Shown here piece after piece: positions 1 to 9,369 of a stretch of 64,000 nucleotides of DNA (the first letter of the stretch is position 1; every line of letters begins with the position of its first letter). Made by a program: the position numbers and the translations under genes. The notes below the pieces were generated by a model, which was not told where the DNA came from, made no database searches, and was given only the letters and a program-made list of their open reading frames with translations. Where the stretch lies: the NCBI RefSeq assembly GCF_003324185.1, contig NZ_PXUP01000010.1:53153-117152 (forward strand), in the 5' to 3' direction. The DNA comes from Faecalibacterium prausnitzii. GTDB lineage: Bacteria > Bacillota > Clostridia > Oscillospirales > Ruminococcaceae.

Positions 1-2
1 CC

Positions 3-923
3 AGCGGTAAGACCACGCTGGCACTGCACATCCTTGCCGAAGCCCAGAAGAAGGGCGGCGAGGTGGCCTTTATCGACGTTGAGCACGCACTGGACCCCAC
101 CTATGCCGAGGCGCTGGGCGTGGACATCAACAACCTGCTGGTCAGCCAGCCGGACACCGGCGAGCAGGCCATGGAGATCTGCGAAGCACTGGTGCGCTCC
201 GGTGCCATTGATGCCATCGTAGTGGACTCGGTAGCCGCTATGGTGCCCCGCGCCGAGATCGAGGGCGAGATGGGCGACAGCCATGTGGGCCTGCAGGCAC
301 GTCTGATGAGTCAGGCCATGCGTAAGCTGACCAGTGTCATCGGCAAGACCAACACGGTCTGCGTGTTCATCAACCAGCTGCGTGAGAAGGTGGGCGTCAT
401 GTACGGCAACCCGGAGGTGACCACCGGCGGCCGCGCCCTGAAGTACTACGCCTCGGTGCGTATCGACATCCGCCGCGTGGAGGGTCTGAAGGACTCCTCC
501 GGTCAGTTCATCGGCAACCACACCCGCGCCAAGATCGTGAAGAACAAGGTGGCTCCGCCGTTCCGTGAGGCCGAGTTCGATATCATGTTCGGCGAGGGCA
601 TCTCCAAAATGAGCGAGCTCATCGATGTGGGTGTCAAGCTGGGCATCGTGCAGAAGAGCGGCGCATGGTTCAACTACGGCGATATCCGTCTGGGTCAGGG
701 CCGCGACAACGCCAAGCAGTTCCTGAAGGATAACCCCGAGATCGCAAACGACATCGAGGGTCAGATCCGCGCCAACGCCGATAAGCTGTACGCCACCCGC
801 CGTCCGGCCGGCCGCGCCGCCGCAGTGGAGAAGCCCGCCGACCCCGCCGCCGCAAAGGAGCCGGTGGTCAAGGCACCCACCCGCAGCAGCGAGAGCGAGC
901 TGGATATCATGGTGGAGGACTAA
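3..923 (+). CDS. recA: Recombinase RecA (5' end outside window)
   Basis: RecA is the ATP-dependent strand-exchange protein of homologous recombination and the coprotease that triggers LexA cleavage. The window opens inside the P-loop, and the first full codons read SGKTTLALH. Downstream are the VEHALDP segment, the Walker B region [11 protein letters not shown], the L1 loop with GEMGDSHVG, and the L2 loop [15 protein letters not shown]. The C-terminus is a typical variable Ala/Pro-rich and acidic tail ending in DIMVED. About 60-70 N-terminal residues are missing off the left edge. The stop codon abuts the ATG of recX, so the two are co-transcribed and probably translationally coupled. Confidence 0.97.
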   Translation, partial: SGKTTLALHILAEAQKKGGEVAFIDVEHALDPTYAEALGVDINNLLVSQPDTGEQAMEICEALVRSGAIDAIVVDSVAAMVPRAEIEGEMGDSHVGLQARLMSQAMRKLTSVIGKTNTVCVFINQLREKVGVMYGNPEVTTGGRALKYYASVRIDIRRVEGLKDSSGQFIGNHTRAKIVKNKVAPPFREAEFDIMFGEGISKMSELIDVGVKLGIVQKSGAWFNYGDIRLGQGRDNAKQFLKDNPEIANDIEGQIRANADKLYATRRPAGRAAAVEKPADPAAAKEPVVKAPTRSSESELDIMVED

Positions 924-1433
924 ATGGCCTTCTACCGCCGTCGACCCCGCCCGGATGCGGAAAAGTGCGCCGACCCCGCCAAGGCGCGGGCCAGCGCGCT
1001 GGAAACGCTGGCCGGGCAGGAGGTCTCTGCCAATATGCTGTATGAGCGGCTGTGCCGCCGCTATACCGAACAGGCCGCTGCCGCTGCTGTGGCGGAGATG
1101 GTGCAGCTGGACTATGTGAACGATGCCCGCTACGCCGAAGCACGGGCACACAGTCTGCTGGCTGCCCGCAAAAGCCGCCGCGCCGCCGCCCAGAGCCTGC
1201 GCCAGAAGGGGCTTGCCCCCGCCGAGGTAGCGGGCGCGCTGGAAGCGGTCTACGCCCCGGAGGACGGCGGCGATGACCCGGAGCTGGAAGCCGCCGCCGC
1301 GCTGGTGGACAGCCGCTACCGCAAAAAGCTTGCTATCGGCCGTCGCGACCTTGTGGTGGCGGCGCTGCAGCGCCGCGGTTTTGCCTACCCTGTCATCAAG
1401 GAAGCCATCCGCAGGGTGGAGGAGGAAGGGTAG
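924..1433 (+). CDS. recX: RecX family regulatory protein
   Basis: RecX binds RecA filaments and modulates their extension and activity. The 169-residue product has the RecX three-helix repeat pattern: SALETLAGQEVSANMLYERL, then VAEMVQLDYVNDARYAEA, then a repeated SLRQKGLAPAEVAGALE module. Its length is normal for the family. The start ATG follows the recA stop directly with no gap, so the ribosome site lies inside the end of recA. The gene is Ala/Arg-rich like its neighbours. The recA-recX order is common in Firmicutes and supports the call. Confidence 0.9.
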   Translation: MAFYRRRPRPDAEKCADPAKARASALETLAGQEVSANMLYERLCRRYTEQAAAAAVAEMVQLDYVNDARYAEARAHSLLAARKSRRAAAQSLRQKGLAPAEVAGALEAVYAPEDGGDDPELEAAAALVDSRYRKKLAIGRRDLVVAALQRRGFAYPVIKEAIRRVEEEG

Positions 1434-1510
1434 AGGCGGTAGACGGGAGAGGTTCTCTTTTGACACCAAAAGAGAACCGGAAAAGTGCATTGCGCTCCGC
1501 GGGGTGACTT

Positions 1511-1650
1511 TTTGCTTGTTTTCAGCGTGCAAAGACGCTCCGCTGGGCCAGAGGTAGGGAGGGGTGTTCCGATTCCCCCCTCCCTACCTCTGGACTCCAC
1601 CCACCCCGCAACGGGTCAAGGGCTGCACGCCCTTGACGATCCTAAAGAAG
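1511..1650 (+). repeat. Dispersed repeat A, copy 1 (about 140 bp)
   Basis: This stretch matches 4091-4230 with only a handful of mismatches at a constant offset of 2580. It contains a G-rich/C-rich inverted repeat (GAGGTAGGGAGGGG against CCCCTCCCTACCTC) and a second short one (CAAGGG/CCCTTG). It has no credible coding potential. The copies flank the rimO-pgsA pair. Confidence 0.85.
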
Positions 1651-1734
1651 TGGGCTACACCGGAAAAAACTGAAGATTCACGCCTGTTCGGCGTGAAGAT
1701 CTTTTAACCGTTTTTTCCGGCTCCGCCGATTTAA

Positions 1735-1785
1735 AGCCCCTCAGTCGCTGCGCGACAGCTCCCCCCGGGGGAGCGGGCACGCCCG
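1735..1785 (+). repeat. Dispersed repeat B, copy 1 (51 bp, identical to 4307-4357)
   Basis: A 51-bp block beginning AGCCCCTCAGTCGCTGCGCG is identical to 4307-4357. It contains two small palindromes, TCGCTGCGCGA and CTCCCCCCGGGGGAG. In both places it follows repeat A and precedes repeat C, so the three modules travel in one order. Confidence 0.85.
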
Positions 1786-1860
1786 GAAACTTTCCCGCCA
1801 TGCCAAAGGCTCCCTCCCAGAGGGAGCTGTCAAAACCGACAGGTTTTGACTGAGGGAGTT
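1786..1860 (+). repeat. Dispersed repeat D, copy 1
   Basis: The block starting GAAACTTTCCCGCCATGCC is followed by a hairpin built on GGCTCCCTC/GAGGGAGC and a second hairpin AAAACC/GGTTTT. The start of the block recurs at 23505-23580 next to another CTCCC/GGGAG hairpin. Confidence 0.6.
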
Positions 1861-1869
1861 CGTTCTAAA

Positions 1870-1983
1870 CCCCTCCTGTGAAAATAGCGTTTGGAGCGCT
1901 CCGCAGAGCGCGACAAACGCGAAATTATAAATAATTCTTCCGCTGATGATGCGCAAAGCGAACGCGGAGCGCATTTTAAATCC
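1870..1983 (+). repeat. Dispersed hairpin repeat C, copy 1
   Basis: The layout is CCCTCCTGTGAAAA, a hairpin (GCGTTTG with CAAACGC outside, GCGCT-CCGCAG-AGCGC inside), then AAATAATTCTTCCGCTGA, then a GCGC-type palindrome around AAAGCG. The same layout with different stem bases occurs at 4411-4522, 10688-10798, 16165-16272 (inverted) and 40496-40567 (inverted, partial). It lies directly upstream of rimO. Confidence 0.75.
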
Positions 1984-2038
1984 TTAAATCGTCAAAATCA
2001 AAAGCATCCCTCAAAAGAGAAAGAGAGTATCATCCCTT

Positions 2039-3364
2039 ATGAAAATTGCGTGTATTTCCCTTGGCTGTCCGAAAAATCAGGTGGATCTGGATGTGATGGT
2101 GCACATCCTGCTGTCTGCCGGGCACGAGACCGTGGCCGATCTGGCCGAAGCAGATGTCATTCTTGTGAACACCTGCGGCTTTATCGAGAGCGCCAAGACC
2201 GAAGCCATTGAAAACATTCTGGAAGCCTGCGCCTACAAGCAGCAGAACCCGAACCTGAAGGTCATCGTTACCGGGTGCTTGGCCGAGCGCTACCGCAGCC
2301 AGATCGAGGAAGAAATCCCCGAGGTGGACGCCGTTGTGGGCTGCGCTTCCAACAAGGCCATTGACACCATCGTGGAGCGGCTGTTCCACGGCGAGGATCA
2401 TCTGGAAAGCTACGGTGCCAAAAAGGACTTCCCGCTGGGCGGCAAGCGTGTCATCGGCACGCCCGCCCACTATGCGTACTTAAAGATCGCCGAGGGCTGC
2501 AACAACCGCTGCCACTACTGCGCCATCCCGGGCATCCGCGGCCCGCTGCACAGCCGCGATATGGCCGACTGCGTTGCCGAAGCCCGCTGGCTGGCCGGTG
2601 AGGGCGTGAAGGAGCTTATTGTTGTGGCGCAGGACCCCACCGCCTACGGCGAGGACTGGGGCAAACCCGGCAGCATCTGTGAGCTGCTGGACAAGCTGAA
2701 CAAGGTGCCGGGGCTGGAATGGATCCGCATCATGTACGCCTACCCGGAGCGCATCACCGATGAATTCATCGCCGCCATGAAGCGCAACGAGAAGGTGGTG
2801 CCCTACCTCGACCTGCCCATCCAGCACTGCAACGATACCATCCTCAAGAACATGAACCGCCGCTCCACCCGTGCGGAGCTGCTGGAGGTCATCGGCAAGC
2901 TGCGCCGCGAGATCCCCGGCATCACTCTGCGCACCACCCTGATCGCAGGCTTCCCCGGCGAGACCGAGGAGCAGTTCGAGGATCTGTGCAACTTTGTCAA
3001 AGAGGTGCAGTTCGACCGTCTGGGCTGCTTTGCCTACTCCGCTGAGGAGAACACCGTGGCAGCACGGATGGACGGTCAGATCGAGCAGGAAGTCAAGGAC
3101 AAGCGCGCCGAGCTGGTAATGCAGATCCAGACCGGCATCATGGCGCAGAAGCAGGCCGAAAAGGTGGGCCAGACCGTGCACGTTCTGTGTGACGGCATCG
3201 ACGAGGAAAACGGTCTGTACCTCTGCCGCACCACCGGCGATGCGCCGGAAGTGGACGGCTGCGTCTGCGTTTCCAGCGAGGAACCGCTGTACCCCGGCCA
3301 GTTCTATGATGTGCTGGTAGAGGACAGCGACCTTTACGATCTGTATGGTACAGTCGTAAAATAA
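2039..3364 (+). CDS. rimO: Ribosomal protein S12 methylthiotransferase RimO
   Basis: RimO is a radical-SAM enzyme that adds a methylthio group to an aspartate of ribosomal protein S12. The 441-residue protein has the three N-terminal cluster cysteines in SLGCPKN, VNTCGF and VTGCLAER. The radical-SAM motif is C154-x3-C158-x2-C161 (CNNRCHYCAIPG). The C-terminal ~65 residues look like a TRAM domain. Length is normal for RimO, and NTCGFIESAKTEAIE favours RimO over MiaB. A purine-rich but weak ribosome site (AAGAGAAAGAGAG) precedes the ATG. pgsA follows 20 bases downstream, so the two form an operon. Confidence 0.95.
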   Translation: MKIACISLGCPKNQVDLDVMVHILLSAGHETVADLAEADVILVNTCGFIESAKTEAIENILEACAYKQQNPNLKVIVTGCLAERYRSQIEEEIPEVDAVVGCASNKAIDTIVERLFHGEDHLESYGAKKDFPLGGKRVIGTPAHYAYLKIAEGCNNRCHYCAIPGIRGPLHSRDMADCVAEARWLAGEGVKELIVVAQDPTAYGEDWGKPGSICELLDKLNKVPGLEWIRIMYAYPERITDEFIAAMKRNEKVVPYLDLPIQHCNDTILKNMNRRSTRAELLEVIGKLRREIPGITLRTTLIAGFPGETEEQFEDLCNFVKEVQFDRLGCFAYSAEENTVAARMDGQIEQEVKDKRAELVMQIQTGIMAQKQAEKVGQTVHVLCDGIDEENGLYLCRTTGDAPEVDGCVCVSSEEPLYPGQFYDVLVEDSDLYDLYGTVVK

Positions 3365-3384
3365 CGAATTGGAGGATAAAACCT

Positions 3385-3984
3385 ATGAATCTGCCCAATA
3401 AACTTACCCTGACCCGCATCATTCTGGTGCCGGTGTTCATGATCTTTGTGTCCCTGACCAGTCTGGACAGCATCGTGGACGGCAATTTTAACGCCACCTT
3501 CTACCTGCTGGCCGGCATCGTGTTCGCTGCTGCCAGCTTTACCGATTATCTGGACGGCCATCTGGCACGCAAGTGGCACATGGTCACCGATTTCGGCAAG
3601 TTTGCCGACCCGCTGGCCGATAAGCTGCTGACCACCGTGGCCTTCATCTACATGCTGCGGGACGGTGTGTGCAGCCCCGTGGTACTGTGCATCATTCTGG
3701 CCCGCGAGTTTGCAGTGTCCGGTCTGCGCATGGTGGCCGCCGGCGCAAAGGACGGCAAGGTCATCGCTGCCAACATGTGGGGCAAGGTCAAGACCGTGCT
3801 GCAGATGCTGAGCATCATCTTCTACTTCTTCGGCACGGCGCTGAGCTACCGCGGTACGGTGGACAGTGTTTCCATCGTGGTGGTGGTCTCTATCGCCCTG
3901 TGCTGGCTGGTGGCCGCTGTGACCGCCATTTCCGGCATCAAGTACCTGTGGGATAACCGCAGCTTTATCAACACCGCCAAGTAA
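3385..3984 (+). CDS. pgsA: CDP-diacylglycerol--glycerol-3-phosphate 3-phosphatidyltransferase
   Basis: This integral membrane enzyme makes phosphatidylglycerophosphate from CDP-diacylglycerol and glycerol 3-phosphate, the first committed step to phosphatidylglycerol and cardiolipin. The 199-residue product carries the complete CDP-alcohol phosphotransferase motif: D54-x2-D57-G58-x2-A61-R62-x8-G71-x3-D75-x3-D79. About five hydrophobic segments are visible. A GGAGG site at 3371-3375 fixes the start. It is the second gene of an operon with rimO and is closed by a strong terminator at 4001. Confidence 0.94.
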   Translation: MNLPNKLTLTRIILVPVFMIFVSLTSLDSIVDGNFNATFYLLAGIVFAAASFTDYLDGHLARKWHMVTDFGKFADPLADKLLTTVAFIYMLRDGVCSPVVLCIILAREFAVSGLRMVAAGAKDGKVIAANMWGKVKTVLQMLSIIFYFFGTALSYRGTVDSVSIVVVVSIALCWLVAAVTAISGIKYLWDNRSFINTAK

Positions 3985-4000
3985 AAACGTGGAAAACCAA

Positions 4001-4033
4001 GGCCGCTGCACCTCACCGTGCAGCGGCCTTTTG
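4001..4033 (+). terminator. Rho-independent terminator of rimO-pgsA
   Basis: GGCCGCTGCA pairs with TGCAGCGGCC (4019-4028) and is followed by TTTT. It lies 17 bases after the pgsA stop. Confidence 0.88.
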
Positions 4034-4090
4034 CTTTGTAAGGAGAAAATGCAGCGGAAAATTCATCTGCAACGCCGCTGGGGGAAAGCT

Positions 4091-4230
4091 TCTGCTTGCT
4101 TTCAGCGTGCAAGGACGCTCCGCTGGGCCAGAGGCAGGGAGGGGTGTTCCGACTCCCCCCTCCCTACCTCTGGACTCCACCCACCCCGCAACGGGCCAAG
4201 GGCTGCACGCCCTTGACAATCCTAAAGAAG
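4091..4230 (+). repeat. Dispersed repeat A, copy 2
   Basis: This is the second copy of the ~140-bp block at 1511-1650. A single C (GAGGCAGGG) breaks one pair of the long inverted repeat that is intact in copy 1. It occupies the pgsA downstream gap (3985-4546), which has no gene. Confidence 0.85.
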
Positions 4231-4306
4231 AAGTCGAAGCACAAAAAAGCTAGCGCTGCGCCAGTCGGCGCTATCGCTTTAACGCTTTTTTCGCTTCTCC
4301 ATTTAT

Positions 4307-4357
4307 AGCCCCTCAGTCGCTGCGCGACAGCTCCCCCCGGGGGAGCGGGCACGCCCG
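4307..4357 (+). repeat. Dispersed repeat B, copy 2
   Basis: Identical over 51 bp to 1735-1785. It is followed by an unrelated GC-rich stretch instead of repeat D, so repeat D is a separate module. Confidence 0.85.
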
Positions 4358-4410
4358 CCGCGCCGCGCTTTCGCAGAAAGCGGCGCGGCAGCTGCCGTTT
4401 TCCTCTACGC

Positions 4411-4522
4411 CCACTTCCGTGAAAATGCAATGCCGGAGCGTCCGCAGACGCTCCGGCATTGCTCTATTAAAAATAATTTTTCCGCTATTTATGCGCAGAG
4501 CAAAGCGGAGCGCATTGAAATC
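4411..4522 (+). repeat. Dispersed hairpin repeat C, copy 2
   Basis: CCACTTCCGTGAAAA is followed by a 14-bp perfect stem (4427-4440 with 4449-4462) around a TCCGCAGA loop. Then come AAATAATTTTTCCGCT and the GCGC...AAAGCGGAGCGC palindrome. The stem bases differ completely from copy 1. It ends just beyond the 3' end of the minus-strand gene that stops at 4547 and could serve as its terminator. Confidence 0.8.
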
Positions 4523-4546
4523 GTTCACGCCCCGGCAGGTGCATTG

Positions 4547-5710
4547 TCAGGAAAGCACGGCGCTTTCCTCCACCTTGTCCAGCACCGCCAACTGCAAGGC
4601 GTTCAGCATGCTGCGCTGTGCGCCGTAGGTGTCGGCGTAGGAGCTGTTAGCGCTGTCGATCTGCTCCTGTGTGGGGGTGATGTCCAGCTGCTCCGCAATG
4701 GCCTGAAAGACCAGATCCTGCTTGGCCAGATGCTCAAAGTAAGCGTCGGAATCCGCCAGCATCGCGTCGGCATCGGCGTAGCCCTTGGCCTGTGCGTAGG
4801 CGTCCAGCTCCATGCCGTACTGGGTAGCCAGCTGAGAGTGGTAGTTCAGGAACATACGGATGTAGTAGCTGGTGATCTGGGTGGGAATCTCCTTGAAGGT
4901 GGAGTTCGTGAGCAGATAGTCCATCGCGGCGTTGTCCAGATTGTTGGCGTACAGGGCGCTGTCAAAGTACTGGCGCAGGGCGTCTGCGGTGTGCAGGTCG
5001 TCGCTGGCGGCAAAATTGGTCTCCACCCACTCGTCGGTCAGGGTGGGGACAACGCTCTGGGTGATGGCGTTCAGGGTCACGCTGAACACGGCCTCCTTGC
5101 CGCTGAGGGTGATGGTGTTGCCCTCGGCATCGGTGGAGTCGCCGTAGCCCTCCGGGAAGGTGACGGTCACATCAAAGGTGTCACCGATGTTGTGGCCGAT
5201 GATCTGATCCTCGAAGCCGTCAATAAAGGCGTGGCTGCCCAGCGTCAGGTCGTAGCCGGTGGCGGTGCCGCCGGTAAAGGCTACGCCATCCACCGCGCCG
5301 GAATAGTCGATGTTCACGGTGTCGCCGCTCTGGGCTGCCCGGTCGGTGATGTTCTGGGTGGTGGCGTACTGGTTCAGCAAAGTGTCGATCTGAGTCTGGA
5401 TCTCTGTCTCGGTAGGCTCGATATCAGCCTTGGAAAGCGGCAGCGCGGATACATCCTCCGGCAGCGTCACATAGTCCAGTGCGCGGATGCCGGTCCAGTG
5501 GCCGTTATCGTCCAGCCCCTCAGAATAATCGAAGCTGGCGTAGTCGAAATCTGACACCTTGCCGTAGATGGACACGCTTGCGCCGGATGCGGCAGAGGAT
5601 GCCGTGGTGCCGCTCTGCTTTTTGAGCAGCATAAAGCAGGCCGCAGCTACGCACAGCACAGCAGCCACCGCGCACAGCACACACAACAGGATCTTGGTAA
5701 TGCGTTTCAA
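4547..5710 (-). CDS. Membrane-anchored FKBP-type peptidyl-prolyl isomerase, trigger-factor-like
   Basis: The 387-residue protein probably speeds proline isomerization of exported proteins at the outer face of the membrane. An N-terminal hydrophobic segment (about residues 5-28) is followed by a Ser/Ala-rich linker. Then comes a FKBP domain (about 145-235; GDTVNIDYSGAVDGVAFTGG and FPEGYG are typical) and a helical C-terminal region resembling the trigger factor C-domain. Translation starts at TTG (5710), eight bases after AGGAGG; no ATG is as well placed. The VAAAC segment is a poor lipobox, so a transmembrane anchor is more likely than a lipoprotein. The gene stands alone, divergent from malic enzyme. 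Confidence 0.82.
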   Translation of the reverse strand: MKRITKILLCVLCAVAAVLCVAAACFMLLKKQSGTTASSAASGASVSIYGKVSDFDYASFDYSEGLDDNGHWTGIRALDYVTLPEDVSALPLSKADIEPTETEIQTQIDTLLNQYATTQNITDRAAQSGDTVNIDYSGAVDGVAFTGGTATGYDLTLGSHAFIDGFEDQIIGHNIGDTFDVTVTFPEGYGDSTDAEGNTITLSGKEAVFSVTLNAITQSVVPTLTDEWVETNFAASDDLHTADALRQYFDSALYANNLDNAAMDYLLTNSTFKEIPTQITSYYIRMFLNYHSQLATQYGMELDAYAQAKGYADADAMLADSDAYFEHLAKQDLVFQAIAEQLDITPTQEQIDSANSSYADTYGAQRSMLNALQLAVLDKVEESAVLS

Positions 5711-5883
5711 AAGAGATACCTCCTAAAAATAGCAGACCGTTTTCACGGAGAATGCAAATGTCATACCTTATTATTATAACGGAAAAATGCGAAAAGAAAA
5801 GATTTTTGCGAAAATTCCACAAATGCCGTCCGGCACAGGTATCACTTTTGCCCGCTTTGAGGCGGGAAATGCCGCAAAACCGG

Positions 5884-5912
5884 TGGAAATACCCGGACGG
5901 TTCTGTTACAAT
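5884..5912 (+). promoter_or_regulatory. Candidate sigma-A promoter of the malic enzyme operon
   Basis: TGGAAA and TACAAT (5907-5912) are separated by 17 bases. The -35 box is weak. The box pair lies about 60 bases before the malic enzyme start. Confidence 0.5.
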
Positions 5913-5973
5913 AAAACTGTATGAGCCTTTCCCTGCGGGGGAAAGCCTTTTGCTGAAATTGGAGGATAAAACC

Positions 5974-7146
<1,173 letters not shown>

Positions 7147-7161
7147 GCGGAGGATACAGGC

Positions 7162-8001
7162 ATGAGAACGATCTCCGCACAGAGCATTACGGATACGGTG
7201 GCGCGGCTCTGCATTAAAGCCAACACTCAGCTGCCGCAGGACGTGCAGGCCGCGCTGGAAAAGGCCCGGGCAGAAGAGCCGTGGCCGCTGGCAAAGAACA
7301 CATTAGACCTGTTGTGGTCGAACCTTGGCGCCGCAAAGGAGAAAGACCTGCCCATCTGTCAGGACACTGGCATGGCCTGCGTGTTCGTGGAGCTGGGCAC
7401 GGATGTGCACATTGACGGCAGCTTTGAAGCCGCCATCCACGAGGGCGTGCGCCGGGGCTACACCGATGGCTACCTGCGCAAGAGCATCGTGGCCGACCCG
7501 CTGCGCCGGGGCAACACCGGCGATAACACCCCGGCGGCCATCACGGTGCATCTGGTGGACGGCGAGGGCTGCCGCATCACGGTAGCACCCAAGGGCTTTG
7601 GCAGCGAGAACATGAGCCGCATCCAGATGCTTAAACCCGCCGACGGCGTGGAGGGCTTTAAAAAGTTCGTGGTGGATACCGTGCGTCTGGCGGGCTCCAA
7701 CCCCTGCCCGCCCATCGTGCTGGGCATCGGCGTGGGCGGCAGCTTTGACAAGGTGGCGTATCTTGCCAAAAAGGCGCTGCTGCGCCCGCTGGATGTCCCC
7801 AACCCCGACCCCTACTACGCCCAGCTGGAGCAGGAGCTGCTTACCGCCATCAATGCACTGGGCATCGGCCCGCAGGGCTTTGGCGGCAAGACCACCTGTC
7901 TTGGCCTTGCCATTGAGCAGATGCCCACCCATGTGGCGGGTCTGCCGGTGGCGGTGAACGTTTCCTGCCATGTGACCCGCCGCGCCAGCGCGGAGCTGTA
8001 A
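7162..8001 (+). CDS. Class I fumarate hydratase, alpha subunit
   Basis: This is the iron-sulfur subunit of the two-part, oxygen-sensitive fumarase that converts fumarate to L-malate reversibly. The 279-residue protein shows the three cluster-cysteine contexts CQDTGM, SNPCPP and VSCHVTRR and the conserved GNTGDNTPA block. A GGAGG site (7148-7152) precedes the ATG. It lies 15 bases after malic enzyme and 13 before the beta subunit. L(+)-tartrate dehydratase belongs to the same family and cannot be excluded by sequence, but the malic enzyme neighbour favours fumarase. Confidence 0.9.
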   Translation: MRTISAQSITDTVARLCIKANTQLPQDVQAALEKARAEEPWPLAKNTLDLLWSNLGAAKEKDLPICQDTGMACVFVELGTDVHIDGSFEAAIHEGVRRGYTDGYLRKSIVADPLRRGNTGDNTPAAITVHLVDGEGCRITVAPKGFGSENMSRIQMLKPADGVEGFKKFVVDTVRLAGSNPCPPIVLGIGVGGSFDKVAYLAKKALLRPLDVPNPDPYYAQLEQELLTAINALGIGPQGFGGKTTCLGLAIEQMPTHVAGLPVAVNVSCHVTRRASAEL

Positions 8002-8014
8002 GGAGGGGAGAACG

Positions 8015-8569
8015 ATGGAGTACAGACTGACTACCCCCTGCACTGCGCAGGAGCTTGCCCCGCTGAAAGCGGGGGATACCGTGCTGCTTTCCGGCGTGGT
8101 GTATACCGCCCGGGATCAGGCACACAAGCGGATGATGGAAGCACTGGACAAGGGCGAGACTCTGCCTTTTGATCTGGAAGGCAGCGCCATCTATTATGTA
8201 GGCCCCACCCCGGAGCGCCCGGGCGAAGTCATCGGCTCGGCAGGGCCTACCACCAGCGGGCGCATGGACGCCATGAGCCCCCGGCTGCTGGATCTTGGCA
8301 ACAAGATCATGATCGGCAAGGGCAAGCGGGATGCCGCCGTCAAGGCGGCTGTGGTGCGCAACGGCGCGGTATATCTGGCGGCGCTGGGCGGTGCCGGTGC
8401 ACTGATGGCCAAAAGCGTACAGACGCTGGAAGTGATCGCATGGCCGGACCTGGGCTGTGAGGCGGTGCGCCGCCTGACCGTGCAGGATATGCCCCTGACC
8501 GTTGTGCTGGACGCCCACGGCGGCGATCTGTACGAGGCAGGCCCTGCGGCCTATCTGGCCACACGGTAA
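8015..8569 (+). CDS. Class I fumarate hydratase, beta subunit
   Basis: This is the second subunit of the heterodimeric fumarase; in class I enzymes it supplies catalytic residues and completes the active site. The 184-residue product carries GDTVLLSGVVYTARDQAHKR, IYYVGPTPE, the SAGPTTSGRMD block and IGKGKRD, all family hallmarks. AGGAGGGG lies just before the ATG. It is the last gene of the malic enzyme-fumarase operon. The 220 bases that follow hold no gene and lead to the promoter of the DtxR-type regulator. Confidence 0.9.
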   Translation: MEYRLTTPCTAQELAPLKAGDTVLLSGVVYTARDQAHKRMMEALDKGETLPFDLEGSAIYYVGPTPERPGEVIGSAGPTTSGRMDAMSPRLLDLGNKIMIGKGKRDAAVKAAVVRNGAVYLAALGGAGALMAKSVQTLEVIAWPDLGCEAVRRLTVQDMPLTVVLDAHGGDLYEAGPAAYLATR

Positions 8570-8685
8570 GGCAAAAACGCCGAGAATTGCACCCTTTGCA
8601 CAAAACAGGCGCGGTACAAAACCGGCAAAACAGCAGTTCTGTGCAGAAAAATATGGTTAGTTTAACAAAACTTGCTGCGAATTAC

Positions 8686-8714
8686 TTGCATCAACCGCAA
8701 AAGTGTGATATCCT
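8686..8714 (+). promoter_or_regulatory. Candidate promoter of the DtxR-family regulator
   Basis: TTGCAT (8686-8691) and TATCCT (8709-8714) are 17 bases apart, about 80 bases before the start. Just upstream, GTTAGTTTAAC around 8656-8666 is a small inverted repeat that might be an autoregulatory site, but the match is weak. Confidence 0.55.
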
Positions 8715-8791
8715 TTAACATACGACAGAGGGTACACATCCCCTGTCGGAAAAATCCCCCAGAGGGAATGAGGCAGGAGGCCGGACAAACC

Positions 8792-9181
8792 ATGCAGATC
8801 CACCAATCCGCAGAAGATTATCTTGAAACGATCCTGATGCTGAGCCAGCGTATGGGCAAAGTGCGCTCCATTGACGTTGTCAATGAGCTGGGCTTTACCA
8901 AAGCCAGCGTGAGCATCGCCATGAAAAAGCTGCGGGAGAACGGCTATATCGCGGTGGACGGCGAAGGCAACCTGACCCTGCTGGAGCCCGGGCTGGAGAT
9001 TGCTCAGCGCATTTACAGCCGCCACCAGCTGCTGACCCACTTCTTTGTGCAGCTGGGCGTGGACGAGCAGACCGCAGCCGAGGACGCCTGCAAGGCAGAG
9101 CACATCCTCAGCGAGCAGACGCTGGAAAAGATCCGCGAAAGCGCCCTGCGCAACGATGCCGCCCATCCGCAGGCAAAGTGA
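8792..9181 (+). CDS. DtxR/MntR-family metal-dependent transcriptional regulator
   Basis: The 129-residue protein is a compact DtxR-family repressor of the MntR/IdeR type, without the C-terminal SH3-like domain. The N-terminal winged helix (SAEDYLETILMLSQ, then VRSIDVVNELGFTKASVS as the recognition helix) is followed by a metal-binding dimerization region containing AEDACKAEHILSEQTLEKI. The start follows AGGAGG at 8775-8780. It is monocistronic, with its own promoter and a terminator at 9192. No metal transporter is adjacent, so the regulated genes lie elsewhere and the metal (iron or manganese) is unresolved. Confidence 0.85.
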   Translation: MQIHQSAEDYLETILMLSQRMGKVRSIDVVNELGFTKASVSIAMKKLRENGYIAVDGEGNLTLLEPGLEIAQRIYSRHQLLTHFFVQLGVDEQTAAEDACKAEHILSEQTLEKIRESALRNDAAHPQAK

Positions 9182-9191
9182 TATGATTCCA

Positions 9192-9233
9192 AGAGACACC
9201 GGAACGCCGAAAGACGTTCCGGTGTCTTTTTTG
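9192..9233 (+). terminator. Terminator of the DtxR-family gene
   Basis: AGAGACACCGGAACG pairs with CGTTCCGGTGTCTTT, followed by a run of T, eleven bases after the stop. Confidence 0.88.
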
Positions 9234-9253
9234 TATGAAATTTTCGGTTTGTG

Positions 9254-9282
9254 TTGCATATCTGTTACGGATTTGGTACAAT
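9254..9282 (+). promoter_or_regulatory. Sigma-A promoter of the diguanylate cyclase gene
   Basis: TTGCAT (9254-9259) and TACAAT (9277-9282) have a 17-base spacer and lie about 88 bases before the start codon. Confidence 0.7.
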
Positions 9283-9369
9283 AAATCTGTGCGGAAAAGG
9301 AACGTTGGAAGAGCGAAAAAGGTGCGGGACGGCGCAAAGCCGCCCTAGGGTAAAGGAGAGCGTTGCGGC

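Noticed and set aside
1440..2000. CRISPR array
   Set aside because: The repeats here are palindromic, of unequal length and spacing, with no regular spacers and no cas genes.
5752..5973. N-terminal extension of malic enzyme from 5752
   Set aside because: It crosses the promoter region, has no ribosome site and no homology; ATG 5974 has GGAGG.
8656..8666. DtxR-type operator GTTAGTTTAAC before the DtxR-family gene
   Set aside because: The inverted arms are only four bases and do not match a known MntR or IdeR box well; kept only as a remark.
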